The notes below the pieces were generated by a model. That model was not told where the DNA came from, searched no databases, and was given only the letters and a program-made list of their open reading frames with translations. A stretch of DNA of 64,000 nt from Allosphingosinicella deserti (GTDB lineage: Bacteria; Pseudomonadota; Alphaproteobacteria; Sphingomonadales; Sphingomonadaceae), in assembly GCF_003012735.1 (NCBI RefSeq), contig NZ_PXYI01000001.1, positions 434,001 to 498,000 of the forward strand, in the 5' to 3' direction. Positions 9,117 through 17,725 of this stretch are shown piece by piece. A program made the position numbers and the translations under genes. How positions within the stretch are numbered: the first letter of the stretch is position 1; each line of letters begins with the position of its first letter.

Positions 9117-12045
9117 TCAGCACCTCTTCGCAGCGTCCGCAGAGCGCGCCTTCTTCGGGAACTTCCGGCAGATAGCGCCAGCAGCGGCCGCATTTTTCCT
9201 TCTCCGTCTTCGTGACTGAGACGCCATCCTCGCCGGTTTCGACCGAGGCCGAGGAGACGATGCAGATTTCCGCGAAGTCGATCGACGACAAAGCGCCGGC
9301 GAGCGTCTCGTCCGACACCCGCGCGACGACCTCCGCCTCGAGGCTCGATCCGATCTCCTTGCCGCGGCGCAGCGGCTCGATCGCTTCGGTCACCTTCTGA
9401 CGAGTCGCTGCAATCTGCTGCCACTTGGCGCCGAGCGCCGGATCACGCCAGCCGGTGTCGATCTCCGGCCATTCGAGCAGGTGGACCGAGCCGCCGTCCG
9501 GATAGCGGGTGCCCCAGACTTCCTCGGTGGTGAAGCAGAGCACCGGTGCCAGCCAGCGCACCAAGGCATGGAAGACCGTGTCGAGCACCGTCCTATAGGC
9601 GCGGCGCGTGACTGAGCCCTGCGGCAGATGGGGGCCGATGTCGCAATAGAGCACGTCCTTGCGGATATCGAAGAAGAAGGCCGACAGATCGTCGTTGGCG
9701 AAGCCGGTGAGCAGCCGCGTGTAGCGGTTGAACTCGAAGCCGTCCGCGGCCTCCCTGAGCTCGGCGTCGATCTCGGCCAGGCGATGAAGCACCCAGCGCT
9801 CGAGCTCCGGCATCTCGGCCGCTGGCAGGCGCTCCGCCTCGTCGAAATCGGCGAGTGCGCCGAGCAGATAGCGGAAGGTGTTGCGGAGCTTGCGATAGGC
9901 ATCGCCGGTGCCGGCGAGCACCTCCTTGCCGATGCGCACGTCCTCGAAATAGTCGGTGGAGGCGACCCAGAGGCGAAGGATGTCGGCGCCGCTTTCCCGG
10001 ATGATGGCGAGCGGATCGACGACATTGCCGAGGCTCTTCGACATCTTGCGGCCGTTCTGATCGAGCGCGAAGCCGTGGGTGAGCACGGCATCATAGGGCG
10101 CACGTCCGCGGGTGCCGCAGCTCTCAAGCAGGGACGACTGGAACCAGCCGCGATGCTGGTCCGAGCCTTCGATGTAGAGATCGGCGCGGGTGCCCTCGCC
10201 GTAGCGGGCCTCGACGACGTAGCTGTGGGTCGATCCGGAATCGAACCAGACGTCGAGGATATCGACGATCGGCTCGTAATCGTCGAGCGCATAACCGCTG
10301 CCGAGCAGCGCCTGGTGATCGGCGCTGAACCACGCATCCGCACCGCCTTCGTGGAAGGCGCGGATGATCCGGGAATTGACCGCGGCATCGCGCAGATATT
10401 CGCCGCTCTGGCGATGGACGTAGAGCGCGATCGGCACGCCCCAGGCGCGCTGGCGGCTGATCACCCAATCCGGGCGGCCCTCGACCATCGCGCTGATGCG
10501 GTTCTTCGCCTTCTCGGGAACCCAGCGGGTCTCGTCGATGGCGGAGATGGCGATCTGGCGGAGGGTGCCGTTCCCGGCCCCGTGCGTGTCCGAAGTAAGT
10601 TCCGACCCGCTCCGTTCGGCCTGAGCCTGTCGAACGCCATGATTTTCGTGCTCGGCAGCCGAAGTCGAAGGGAGGGCTTCGACAGGCTCAGCCCGAACGG
10701 TGTTGGGGGTTCCCCCCTGCTTGTCCATCGGGATGAACCATTGGGGCGTGCAGCGGAAGATGATCTTGGCCTTGGAGCGCCAGCTGTGCGGATAGCTGTG
10801 CCTGAAGTCGGCGGAGGCGGCGAGCAAAACGCCGGCCTCGCGCAAATCCGTGCAGATCGGGCCGTCGGGGGCGTTGAACTTCGGATTGATCACGCTGCCG
10901 CCGCCGGGGAGCCAGCCCCAGTCGTCGCGATAGCGGCCGTCGTCCGTGACGGCGAAGACCGGATCGATGGCGTTCGCCTTGCAGAGCAGGAAATCGTCCT
11001 CGCCGTGATCGGGCGACATGTGGACGAGGCCGGTGCCGGCATCGGTGGTGACGAAATCGCCGGCGAGCATCGGCCGCGGCCTGGCGAAGAAACCGCCGAG
11101 CTGGTGCATCGGGTGACGGACGATCGTGCCGGCGAGATCCGCGCCGCGGATCTGGACGCCGGTGGGGGTCACCGCCTCGCCGAGCCGCGCGCCGAAGGCG
11201 CCGAGCAGATCCTCGGCGACCAGCAGCCTGCGCGTTCCCGCTTCCGCAAGCACGTAGGTGATGTCCGGCCCGTAAGCCAAAGCCTGATTGACCGGGATCG
11301 TCCATGGCGTGGTCGTCCAGATCACCGCCTGGGCGCCGATCAGCTCCGGGATCGGGCTCTCGACGATCTCGAAGCCGACGTCGATCTGGGTGGAGGTGAT
11401 CTCCTCATATTCGACTTCGGCTTCGGCGAGCGCGGTCTTTTCGACCGGGGACCACATCACCGGCTTGGCGCCGCGGTAGAGCTGGCCGCTCTCGGCGAAT
11501 TTGAGCAGCTCCTCGACGATCTTGGCCTCGGCCTCGAACTTCATGGTGAGATAGGGATTGTCCCACTCGCCCATCACGCCCAGGCGCTGGAACTGCTCGG
11601 CCTGGATGCCGACCCACTTTTCCGCGTAGGCGCGGCATTCGGCGCGGAATTCGCGCGGCGGCACCGCATCCTTGTCGAGCTTCTTCTTGCGATATTGCTC
11701 CTCGATCTTCCACTCGATCGGCAGGCCGTGGCAGTCCCAGCCCGGGACATAGGGCGCGTCCTTGCCGAGCAGCGACTGCGAGCGGACGATGATGTCCTTG
11801 AGGACCTTGTTCATCGCATGGCCCATGTGGATGTCGCCATTGGCGTAAGGAGGGCCGTCGTGGAGGATGAAGCGCTCGCGCCCCGCGCGGGTCTCGCGCA
11901 GCCGCTGATAAAGACCTTCCTCCGCCCAGCGCGAAAGGATCGCCGGCTCCTTGGCGGCAAGGCCGGCCTTCATCGGAAAATCGGTTTTCGGCAGGAAGAC
12001 CGTGTCGCGCCAATCCTGCTTCGGGGTATCTGGTTTTTCGGACAT
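9109..12045 (-). CDS. ileS: Isoleucyl-tRNA synthetase with in-frame repeat insertion
   Basis: A 978-residue class I synthetase that charges tRNA-Ile. The ATP-binding HIGH motif is 'HMGH' at residues 73-76 and 'KMSKS' lies near residue 667. The C-terminus has the zinc-binding 'CGRCWRY...CGRC' element of bacterial IleRS. The editing domain lies between them. The oddity is residues about 445-485, after 'WFIPMDKQGG': an unrelated stretch including 'TVRAEPVEA' that corresponds to a palindromic DNA repeat at 10612-10700 read through in frame. The family's usual sequence resumes at 'TLRQIAISAIDETRWVP'. The reading frame is intact, so the enzyme is presumably functional. Confidence 0.95.
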   Translation of the reverse strand: MSEKPDTPKQDWRDTVFLPKTDFPMKAGLAAKEPAILSRWAEEGLYQRLRETRAGRERFILHDGPPYANGDIHMGHAMNKVLKDIIVRSQSLLGKDAPYVPGWDCHGLPIEWKIEEQYRKKKLDKDAVPPREFRAECRAYAEKWVGIQAEQFQRLGVMGEWDNPYLTMKFEAEAKIVEELLKFAESGQLYRGAKPVMWSPVEKTALAEAEVEYEEITSTQIDVGFEIVESPIPELIGAQAVIWTTTPWTIPVNQALAYGPDITYVLAEAGTRRLLVAEDLLGAFGARLGEAVTPTGVQIRGADLAGTIVRHPMHQLGGFFARPRPMLAGDFVTTDAGTGLVHMSPDHGEDDFLLCKANAIDPVFAVTDDGRYRDDWGWLPGGGSVINPKFNAPDGPICTDLREAGVLLAASADFRHSYPHSWRSKAKIIFRCTPQWFIPMDKQGGTPNTVRAEPVEALPSTSAAEHENHGVRQAQAERSGSELTSDTHGAGNGTLRQIAISAIDETRWVPEKAKNRISAMVEGRPDWVISRQRAWGVPIALYVHRQSGEYLRDAAVNSRIIRAFHEGGADAWFSADHQALLGSGYALDDYEPIVDILDVWFDSGSTHSYVVEARYGEGTRADLYIEGSDQHRGWFQSSLLESCGTRGRAPYDAVLTHGFALDQNGRKMSKSLGNVVDPLAIIRESGADILRLWVASTDYFEDVRIGKEVLAGTGDAYRKLRNTFRYLLGALADFDEAERLPAAEMPELERWVLHRLAEIDAELREAADGFEFNRYTRLLTGFANDDLSAFFFDIRKDVLYCDIGPHLPQGSVTRRAYRTVLDTVFHALVRWLAPVLCFTTEEVWGTRYPDGGSVHLLEWPEIDTGWRDPALGAKWQQIAATRQKVTEAIEPLRRGKEIGSSLEAEVVARVSDETLAGALSSIDFAEICIVSSASVETGEDGVSVTKTEKEKCGRCWRYLPEVPEEGALCGRCEEVLNG
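10612..10700. repeat. Palindromic interspersed repeat inside ileS
   Basis: A 23-base arm at 10612-10634 and its inverted copy at 10678-10700 match at 22 of 23 positions, separated by 43 bases that contain a smaller internal palindrome (CGGCAGCCG). The core TTCGACAGGCTCAG is, from general knowledge, a very common intergenic repeat element in bacterial genomes. Here it is embedded in the ileS coding region without breaking the frame. Confidence 0.85.
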
Positions 12046-12081
12046 GTCGTGCCGGGGCTTAGCCGTCGCGCGGGCAAGCGT

Positions 12082-13044
12082 CTAGCGCCCGAGCGCGCGA
12101 CCGATCTCGTAGAAGTCCTCGACCCAGAGGGCGCCGCGGAAATCGCGAGGCACGTCACCGAGCTGGTCCGCGCGCGCGATGCCGACGATCCTGCCGTTTC
12201 GGCTTGCCTGGACCATGATCAGCCGGCTGTTCACATCGGCCATCCGCTTCTGGAAGCGGTTGGGCCAGCCCCAGATCGTCCATTGGCGATCGATGGGGAT
12301 CAAGATCGTCGTATTGCGGCAGCTGGCCGGCACGTAGCCGGTCCAGCCGACCTTCAGATAGTCGCCGAGACAGGCGCTCCCCGTGTGCCCGTCGAAGGTC
12401 CAGGCGGCGGGAGCGAGCGCCTTCATGCGTGCCAGGATCGGGGGTGGACCGTGAAAGGCGTATCGGGCATCGATCGGCATGCCGGCACGGCGGAAGGCTG
12501 CGACCAGCAGATCGGCGTCCCGCGGATCGCTGCCGGCGAAGCGGAAGACCAGCTTGGCCTGAGGGACTTCGCGCAGCACTTCTTCGACCGTCGGCATGCC
12601 GCCGACGCCGCGGCCGCGAAGAGGGAAGGTGCGGCCGCCGTCGGCCGTGTAGCCATAGCCGATGTCGAGGGTCTTGAGCGCAGCGAGCGGCTGCGCGCGG
12701 ACCGGGCCCTTGCCGTTGGTGCGGCAATCGAGCCTCGGATCCCCGAAGGCCACCATCTGCCCGTCGGCCGTCGGCTGCACATCCAGCTCCACCGCCGCCC
12801 CCATGCGCGTGGCCTTGAACAGCGAGGGAAGGCTGTTCTCGATATACTTATTGTCTTCATTGGAGCGAATGCGGGCCGCCGTGCAGCCGTCCTCGGGACC
12901 GTCGGCAAGCGGTTGGGCGAGGCCGTGATGGGCAATCAGGGTGAGGCGGTTGCGCGGGGTAGGCGCGATCCACGAGGCGTTGATCAGCGAAACGGCGACG
13001 GCGAAGACGGCAATGCCTCCGCCGACCCAGCGGGAAACCCTCAT
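12082..13044 (-). CDS. Glycerophosphodiester phosphodiesterase-like protein
   Basis: A 320-residue protein with an N-terminal hydrophobic segment (about residues 7-25) that should anchor or export it. The region 'LIAHHG...ENSLPSLFKA...VELDVQPTADGQMVAFGD' follows the GDPD TIM-barrel pattern: first His, the E-N pair and the E-x-D metal ligands. Two substitutions are notable: the first His is followed by His-Gly instead of Arg-Gly, and the usual 'HD' after strand 3 reads 'GD'. Catalysis may therefore be altered. It lies between ribF, which it overlaps by four bases, and ileS 36 bases downstream. Confidence 0.75.
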   Translation of the reverse strand: MRVSRWVGGGIAVFAVAVSLINASWIAPTPRNRLTLIAHHGLAQPLADGPEDGCTAARIRSNEDNKYIENSLPSLFKATRMGAAVELDVQPTADGQMVAFGDPRLDCRTNGKGPVRAQPLAALKTLDIGYGYTADGGRTFPLRGRGVGGMPTVEEVLREVPQAKLVFRFAGSDPRDADLLVAAFRRAGMPIDARYAFHGPPPILARMKALAPAAWTFDGHTGSACLGDYLKVGWTGYVPASCRNTTILIPIDRQWTIWGWPNRFQKRMADVNSRLIMVQASRNGRIVGIARADQLGDVPRDFRGALWVEDFYEIGRALGR

Positions 13045-13964
13045 CCGAGGCGCCGCTTGGCCTCTGCGCAGTCCTCGTCCATCTGCGCCATCAGCGCGTC
13101 CAGGCTGTCGAACTTGGCTTCCTGTCGGAGGAAGGAGACGAACTCGACCTCGAGCCGTTGGCCGTACAGATCTCCGCTGAAATCGAAGAAAAAGGGTTCG
13201 AGCAATTCCTTCGGAGGATCGAAGGTCGGGCGGACGCCGATATTGGCGGCGCCGTTCAGCACGCGGCCGTCCTCCAGCCGTCCGCGCACGGCATAGATTC
13301 CAAAGCGCGGTCGAAGATAGGTGCCGAGCGCGAGATTCGCGGTGGGGTAGCCCAGTGTGCGGCCGCGTTTGTCGCCATGCTCGACGACGCCTTCGATCGC
13401 GAATGGTCGGGTGAGCAATTGGGTCGCAGTCTCGCAGTCACCGGCCTGCAGCGCCTCGCGGATCCGGCTCGACGAGACCGGTTCGCCATCCTCGACAATC
13501 GGGCCGACGGCATCGACGGAGAAGCCGAGTTCGGCGCCGAAGCTCTGCAGCACCGAAACGTTGCCGCCGCGCGCCCGGCCGAAGGTGAAGTCCTCGCCGG
13601 TGACCACGCCGGCGGCGCCGATCAGCCCGAGCAGGCGATCGCGGACGAAGCCTTCGGCCGTGGTGGCGGCGAGACCATCGTCGAACGAGAAGACGATCAT
13701 CGCGTCGGCGCCGGCCGCTTCGAACAGGCGCTGGCGCTGGTCGAGCGTGGTCAGCCGGAAGGGCAGTGCATCGGGCTTGAAGTGCCGCACCGGGTGCGGA
13801 TCGAAAGTCGCGACCAGCACCGGGCGCCCTTCGGCACGGCCGCGCGCAACGGCGCGGCCGACCACCGCCTGGTGACCCTCGTGAAATCCATCGAAATTGC
13901 CGAGCGCGACGATACCCCCGCGAAGCGCTTGCGGAACCGCCGAGCCGCCGTCCAGCCGCTCCAT
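13041..13964 (-). CDS. ribF: Bifunctional riboflavin kinase / FAD synthetase
   Basis: 307 residues. The N-terminal nucleotidyltransferase part has 'ALGNFDGFHEGHQ', the HxGH-type ATP site of FAD synthetase. The C-terminal riboflavin kinase part has 'KRGRTLGYPTANL', the G-x-P-T-A-N flavokinase motif. It makes FMN and then FAD from riboflavin. Position upstream of ileS-lspA is the classical proteobacterial arrangement. Its stop overlaps the next start by four bases. Confidence 0.95.
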   Translation of the reverse strand: MERLDGGSAVPQALRGGIVALGNFDGFHEGHQAVVGRAVARGRAEGRPVLVATFDPHPVRHFKPDALPFRLTTLDQRQRLFEAAGADAMIVFSFDDGLAATTAEGFVRDRLLGLIGAAGVVTGEDFTFGRARGGNVSVLQSFGAELGFSVDAVGPIVEDGEPVSSSRIREALQAGDCETATQLLTRPFAIEGVVEHGDKRGRTLGYPTANLALGTYLRPRFGIYAVRGRLEDGRVLNGAANIGVRPTFDPPKELLEPFFFDFSGDLYGQRLEVEFVSFLRQEAKFDSLDALMAQMDEDCAEAKRRLG

Positions 13965-13996
13965 GCGCCGGCTATAGGAAAAGGCTGCGCCTCTGC

Positions 13997-14482
13997 CTAG
14001 CCGCGGACCAGCCGAACGAAGCTGAACCCCGGAAGACCGTCCGCGGCGTCATGCTCCTCTCGCGAGACTTCCCGCCACCGCGCGCGATCGAGCGGCGCCA
14101 TCACGGTGTCGCCCTCCGCCGCCATGTGGATTTGGGTCAGCTCGGCCGCGGTCGCAACCGGCTCGAACAAGGCGATGATCTCGGCGCCGCCGATGACGGA
14201 AATCGGCGTGTCTCCCGCAGCGGCAAGCGCGCTCCCGACGTCGTGCGCCACCTCCGCGCCGTCGGCGTACCACGCCGGATCGCGGGTGAGCACAATGTGC
14301 CGTCGCCCGGGAAGCAATCCCGGCAGGCTGTCGAATGTCTTGCGGCCCATGATCATCGCGGTGCCGCGCGTGACCTGCTTGAAATGCTTGAGTTCGGCCG
14401 GGATGTGCCAGGGGAGCGTGCCGTCCTTGCCGATCACGCCATTGTCGGCGCGGGCGACGACGAGCGTGATCTCCCGGCTCAC
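13997..14482 (-). CDS. folA: Dihydrofolate reductase
   Basis: 161 residues from the GTG at 14482, which overlaps the thyA stop (GTGA). The frame stays open upstream inside thyA, but the family N-terminus '[18 protein letters not shown]' fixes this start. '[12 protein letters not shown]' contains the acidic substrate residue (Glu, as in many DHFRs), and '[11 protein letters not shown]' plus 'VIGGAEI' are the NADPH-binding motifs. It regenerates tetrahydrofolate from the dihydrofolate made by ThyA, explaining the coupled gene pair. Confidence 0.95.
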   Translation of the reverse strand: MSREITLVVARADNGVIGKDGTLPWHIPAELKHFKQVTRGTAMIMGRKTFDSLPGLLPGRRHIVLTRDPAWYADGAEVAHDVGSALAAAGDTPISVIGGAEIIALFEPVATAAELTQIHMAAEGDTVMAPLDRARWREVSREEHDAADGLPGFSFVRLVRG

Positions 14483-15273
14483 ACCGCGACCTCGCCCTTG
14501 ATATGCGGATGCGGATCGTAGCCGGTGATTTCGAAATCCTCGTACGCGTAGGCATCGATCGCGTCGGGCTTGCGCGTGATCGTGAGGGTCGGCAGCGGCC
14601 GAGGCTCGCGGGTCAGTTGCAGTCGGGCCTGATCGAGATGGTTGGAGTAAAGGTGGCAATCGCCCCCCGTCCAGACGAACACGCCGGGCTCGAGCCCGCA
14701 TTGCTGGGCGAGCATGTGGGTGAGGAGCGCGTAACTGGCGATGTTGAACGGGACGCCCAAGAACACGTCGGCGCTGCGCTGGTAGAGCTGGAGGTTGAGC
14801 CGGCCGTTCGCGACCTGGGTCTGGAACAGGCAGTGGCAGGGGGCAAGCGCCATTCGACCGAGCTCGGCCGGGTTCCACGCGGAGACGATCTGGCGGCGTG
14901 ACGCGGGATCCTTGCGGATCAGGGCGATCAGCTCGGCGATCTGATCGACATGCTGGCCATTCGGGCCTTCCCAATCGCGCCATTGCTTGCCGTAGACAGG
15001 GCCAAGGTCGCCATTCTCGTCCGCCCATTCATCCCAGATGCGCACGCGATTCTCGGTCAGCCAGCCGATATTGGTCTCGCCGCGCAAGAACCAAAGCAAT
15101 TCGATGATGATCGACCGCAAGTGCAGCTTCTTGGTGGTGACGAGCGGAAAGCCTTCGGAGAGATCGAACCGCATCTGGTGGCCGAACACGGCAAGCGTGC
15201 CGGTGCCGGTGCGATCCTCCTGCTTGACGCCTTCGTCGAGGATTCGGGAGAGGAGCTGAAGATAGGGATTCAT
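14479..15273 (-). CDS. thyA: Thymidylate synthase
   Basis: 264 residues, the same length as Escherichia coli ThyA. The ATG at 15273 gives the conserved start '[15 protein letters not shown]'; the longer open frame upstream runs into the divergent gene and is not used. Cys146 in 'LAPCHCLFQ' is the nucleophile, and '[17 protein letters not shown]' is the folate/dUMP-binding block. It methylates dUMP to dTMP using methylene-tetrahydrofolate. Confidence 0.97.
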   Translation of the reverse strand: MNPYLQLLSRILDEGVKQEDRTGTGTLAVFGHQMRFDLSEGFPLVTTKKLHLRSIIIELLWFLRGETNIGWLTENRVRIWDEWADENGDLGPVYGKQWRDWEGPNGQHVDQIAELIALIRKDPASRRQIVSAWNPAELGRMALAPCHCLFQTQVANGRLNLQLYQRSADVFLGVPFNIASYALLTHMLAQQCGLEPGVFVWTGGDCHLYSNHLDQARLQLTREPRPLPTLTITRKPDAIDAYAYEDFEITGYDPHPHIKGEVAV

Positions 15274-15336
15274 GGCGTCTGTATGGCGGTGCGGACGCAG
15301 GTTGGGAAGGTGGTGGGGATCGGCTAGCGTGGCACA

Positions 15337-15717
15337 ATGGACGCTCCGGTGATCGCCACGGCCGATGATGCCGCCAAACTGCTCCGGCCCCGTTTTGACG
15401 CGCTTGCAGGCGAACGGATCGTCGTCCTGCACCTCGGGGCCGACCGCGGGCTGCTCGGCACCAGCGAATATCCGGGCAGTATCGACCAGGCCGATTTGCC
15501 GCTCCGGGCGATCATCGGCGCGGCGCTGGAGCGTGATGCGCGGGGGATGATCGTCGCCCACAATCACCCGAGCGGCGCGGCTCGGCCAAGCGAGGAGGAT
15601 GTCGCCGCGACCGCACTGCTCGTGCGTATCGCGAAGGCGCTGGATATCCGCGTGTACGATCATTTGATCTTTGCGGGCGATTCGTGGGCGAGTTTTCGCG
15701 GACTCGGGCTTTTGTAG
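15337..15717 (+). CDS. RadC-like JAB/MPN domain protein, stand-alone
   Basis: A 126-residue protein consisting only of the JAB/MPN metalloprotease-like domain found at the C-terminus of RadC. The JAMM ligands are visible: His75-x-His77-P-S-G followed by Ser85-x-x-Asp88, and an upstream Glu65. Full RadC proteins are about 220-230 residues and have a helix-hairpin-helix region before this domain, which is missing here. Function is uncertain; RadC itself has no settled biochemical role. It is divergent from thyA with 63 bases between the starts, which must hold both promoters. Confidence 0.8.
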   Translation: MDAPVIATADDAAKLLRPRFDALAGERIVVLHLGADRGLLGTSEYPGSIDQADLPLRAIIGAALERDARGMIVAHNHPSGAARPSEEDVAATALLVRIAKALDIRVYDHLIFAGDSWASFRGLGLL

Positions 15718-15724
15718 AATCGCC

Positions 15725-16465
15725 TCAGCCGGCCGGGCAGACCGGGATTTCGTCCGGCTGCGGGCGCTTCTGCCTGGGTTCGAACTGGGCGAAATAGCTT
15801 TCGGTATCGGCCAGGCGCTCGAACCGGGTCAGCTCGAAGCCGAGGGAGGCGAATTCGCAGATCAGCAGGCGCGGCGGCGTGCCGTGACGATCGGTGCCGC
15901 GGTCGGCGTCGACGACGACGACCCTGCCGCCCGGCTTCACGTCGTCGCGAATGTGCCAGAGGAATTCGAGGGGCGACTCGATCTCGTGATACATGTGGAT
16001 CATCAGGATCCGGTCGAACGAGCGTTCGGGCAGCTTGGGATCATTGGGCTCACCGGTCTTCACCGCGACATTGTCGAGATTCTCGCGCTGGACGCGGCGC
16101 GCCAAGCCTTCGATCGTCTTGGGCACGATGTCCTGCGCGAGCACGCGGCCGTCCTTGCCGACGAGCGGCGCAAGGCGGACGGTGTAATAGCCTTCGCCGG
16201 CGCCGATGTCGGCGACCGACATCCCGGCGCGAATGTCGGCGAGCTTCATCACCGTGTCGGCCTCACCAATGCGGTCGCGCGCATCCTCGTTCGAGAAGCG
16301 GGGCGAGACGATCGGCGAGACCGGCCGCTGTGGCTTGGGGAATATCGGCTGCGGCGGCTGTTTTTCGCAGCCGGCAAGGAGGAGGGCGGCGGTCGCGAGC
16401 AGAGCGGGAGCGCCCGCTGGGCACAGCCGCCGGATCCCGGATGACCATCGCCGAGGGCGGTCCAC
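15725..16465 (-). CDS. Class I SAM-dependent methyltransferase with lipoprotein-like N-terminus
   Basis: About 246 residues. The Rossmann methyltransferase core is clear: '[16 protein letters not shown]' is the SAM-binding motif I, and '[13 protein letters not shown]' is a later strand. A hydrophobic stretch ending in 'LLLAGC' looks like a lipoprotein signal, unusual for a methyltransferase but typical of this sphingomonad group. The start is uncertain. The GTG at 16465 has GGAGG five bases upstream, but both lie within a C-rich intergenic palindrome (16463-16518). An ATG at 16477 sits in its loop and another at 16531 overlaps prfB. Substrate unknown. Confidence 0.75.
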   Translation of the reverse strand: MDRPRRWSSGIRRLCPAGAPALLATAALLLAGCEKQPPQPIFPKPQRPVSPIVSPRFSNEDARDRIGEADTVMKLADIRAGMSVADIGAGEGYYTVRLAPLVGKDGRVLAQDIVPKTIEGLARRVQRENLDNVAVKTGEPNDPKLPERSFDRILMIHMYHEIESPLEFLWHIRDDVKPGGRVVVVDADRGTDRHGTPPRLLICEFASLGFELTRFERLADTESYFAQFEPRQKRPQPDEIPVCPAG

Positions 16466-16518
16466 CCCTGCCTCCATCAAGGGCAGGGCCTTTGCAGAGG
16501 AGGGGGGGAGGCGGGGTG
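16463..16518. repeat. C/G-rich intergenic palindrome between prfB and the methyltransferase gene
   Basis: CACCCCTGCCTCC at 16463-16475 is mirrored by GGAGGCGGGGTG at 16507-16518 (one extra base in the left arm), with a nested GCCCTGCCC/GGGCAGGG-like pairing. Such CACCCC...GGGGTG hairpins are common dispersed intergenic elements in sphingomonad-type genomes. This one supplies the apparent ribosome-binding site and candidate start codons of the downstream gene. Confidence 0.6.
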
Positions 16519-16520
16519 TC

Positions 16521-17648
16521 TTAATCGACATCTTCCACGTCGACTTTTTCGCCCGTGACTCGCTGCGACAAGGCCGCGGCCATGAAGCGATCGAGATCGC
16601 CGTCGAGCACGTCCGAAGGCGCGGTGGAGGTCACGCCCGTGCGCAGATCCTTTACCAACTGGTAGGGCTGAAGGACGTAGGAGCGGATCTGGTGGCCCCA
16701 GCCGATGTCGGTCTTGGTCGCGTTGGTCGCGTTGGCTTCCGCTTCGCGCTTCTGCAGCTCGGCCTCATAGAGGCGGGCGCGCAACTGGCTGAATGCCTCC
16801 GCGCGGTTCTTGTGCTGCGAACGCTGGGCCTGGCTCTGGACGACGATGCCGGTCGGCAAGTGGGTGATGCGAACGGCCGAATCGGTTGTGTTGATGTGCT
16901 GGCCGCCGGCGCCCGAGGCCCGGAAGGTGTCGATCCTCAGCTCGCTTTCGTTGATCTCGATCTCGATATTGTCGTCGACGACCGGATAGACCCACACCGA
17001 GGCGAAGCTGGTGTGGCGCCGCGCCGAGCTGTCATAGGGGCTGATCCGGACGAGGCGGTGCACGCCGCTCTCCGTCTTGGCATAGCCGTAGGCGTTCTCA
17101 CCCTTGACCAGCAGGGTCGCGGACTTGATCCCGGCCTGCTCGCCGGCATGATAATCGATCAGCTCGACCTTCATGCCGTGGCGCTCGGCCCAGCGCGTGT
17201 ACATGCGCTGGAGCATGCCCGCCCAATCGTTGCTTTCGGTGCCGCCGGCGCCGGAATTGATCTCGACATAGGTGTCGTTGGCGTCCGCCTCGCCGGCGAG
17301 CAGGGCCTTGACCTTGTCCTGCTCGGAGCGCTCGGCGAGCTGCGCGAGCGACGCGATCGCATCGTCGACGAGGCCGCTGTCGTTTTCCGCCTCGGCCATC
17401 TCGATCAGCTCGATCGTGTCGTCCAGCTCCTTCTCGATGCCGCGGGTGGCGCCGATCGCCTCGTCGAGGCGGCGGCGCTCACGCATCACATCCTGCGCGA
17501 GCTTGGGGTCGTTCCACAGGCTCTGATCCTCGACGCGGGCATTGAGCTCGTCGAGGCGTGCCAGCGCGCGGTCCCAGTCGAGGAACCGGCGGAGGAGGGC
17601 GAGGGCCGACCGAATTTGGTCGACATGGGCTTGCGCTTCGGCGCGCAT
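16521..17648 (-). CDS. prfB: Peptide chain release factor 2
   Basis: 375 residues. The peptidyl-hydrolysis motif GGQ is at residues 248-250 and the stop-codon recognition tripeptide reads SPY at 203-205, where E. coli has SPF. RF2 ends translation at UGA and UAA. The position that holds the autoregulatory in-frame UGA in E. coli (after 'LRGYL') is here read straight through as 'LRRFLDWD' with a CTC GAC sense junction, so this gene has no programmed +1 frameshift. It is probably transcribed with the downstream methyltransferase. Confidence 0.96.
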   Translation of the reverse strand: MRAEAQAHVDQIRSALALLRRFLDWDRALARLDELNARVEDQSLWNDPKLAQDVMRERRRLDEAIGATRGIEKELDDTIELIEMAEAENDSGLVDDAIASLAQLAERSEQDKVKALLAGEADANDTYVEINSGAGGTESNDWAGMLQRMYTRWAERHGMKVELIDYHAGEQAGIKSATLLVKGENAYGYAKTESGVHRLVRISPYDSSARRHTSFASVWVYPVVDDNIEIEINESELRIDTFRASGAGGQHINTTDSAVRITHLPTGIVVQSQAQRSQHKNRAEAFSQLRARLYEAELQKREAEANATNATKTDIGWGHQIRSYVLQPYQLVKDLRTGVTSTAPSDVLDGDLDRFMAAALSQRVTGEKVDVEDVD

Positions 17649-17725
17649 CGGAATTCTCCAATCACTTCATCATCGCCGCGCAGTCACGCAGCAGCGGCCT
17701 CATGGCCGAGGGGTCAGGACCGGCC

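Noticed and set aside
9628-13296. A 1222-codon open frame on the plus strand across ileS and its neighbours
   Set aside because: It is the antisense shadow of GC-rich coding DNA; it has no recognisable motifs, and the minus-strand genes in the same span have complete family signatures.
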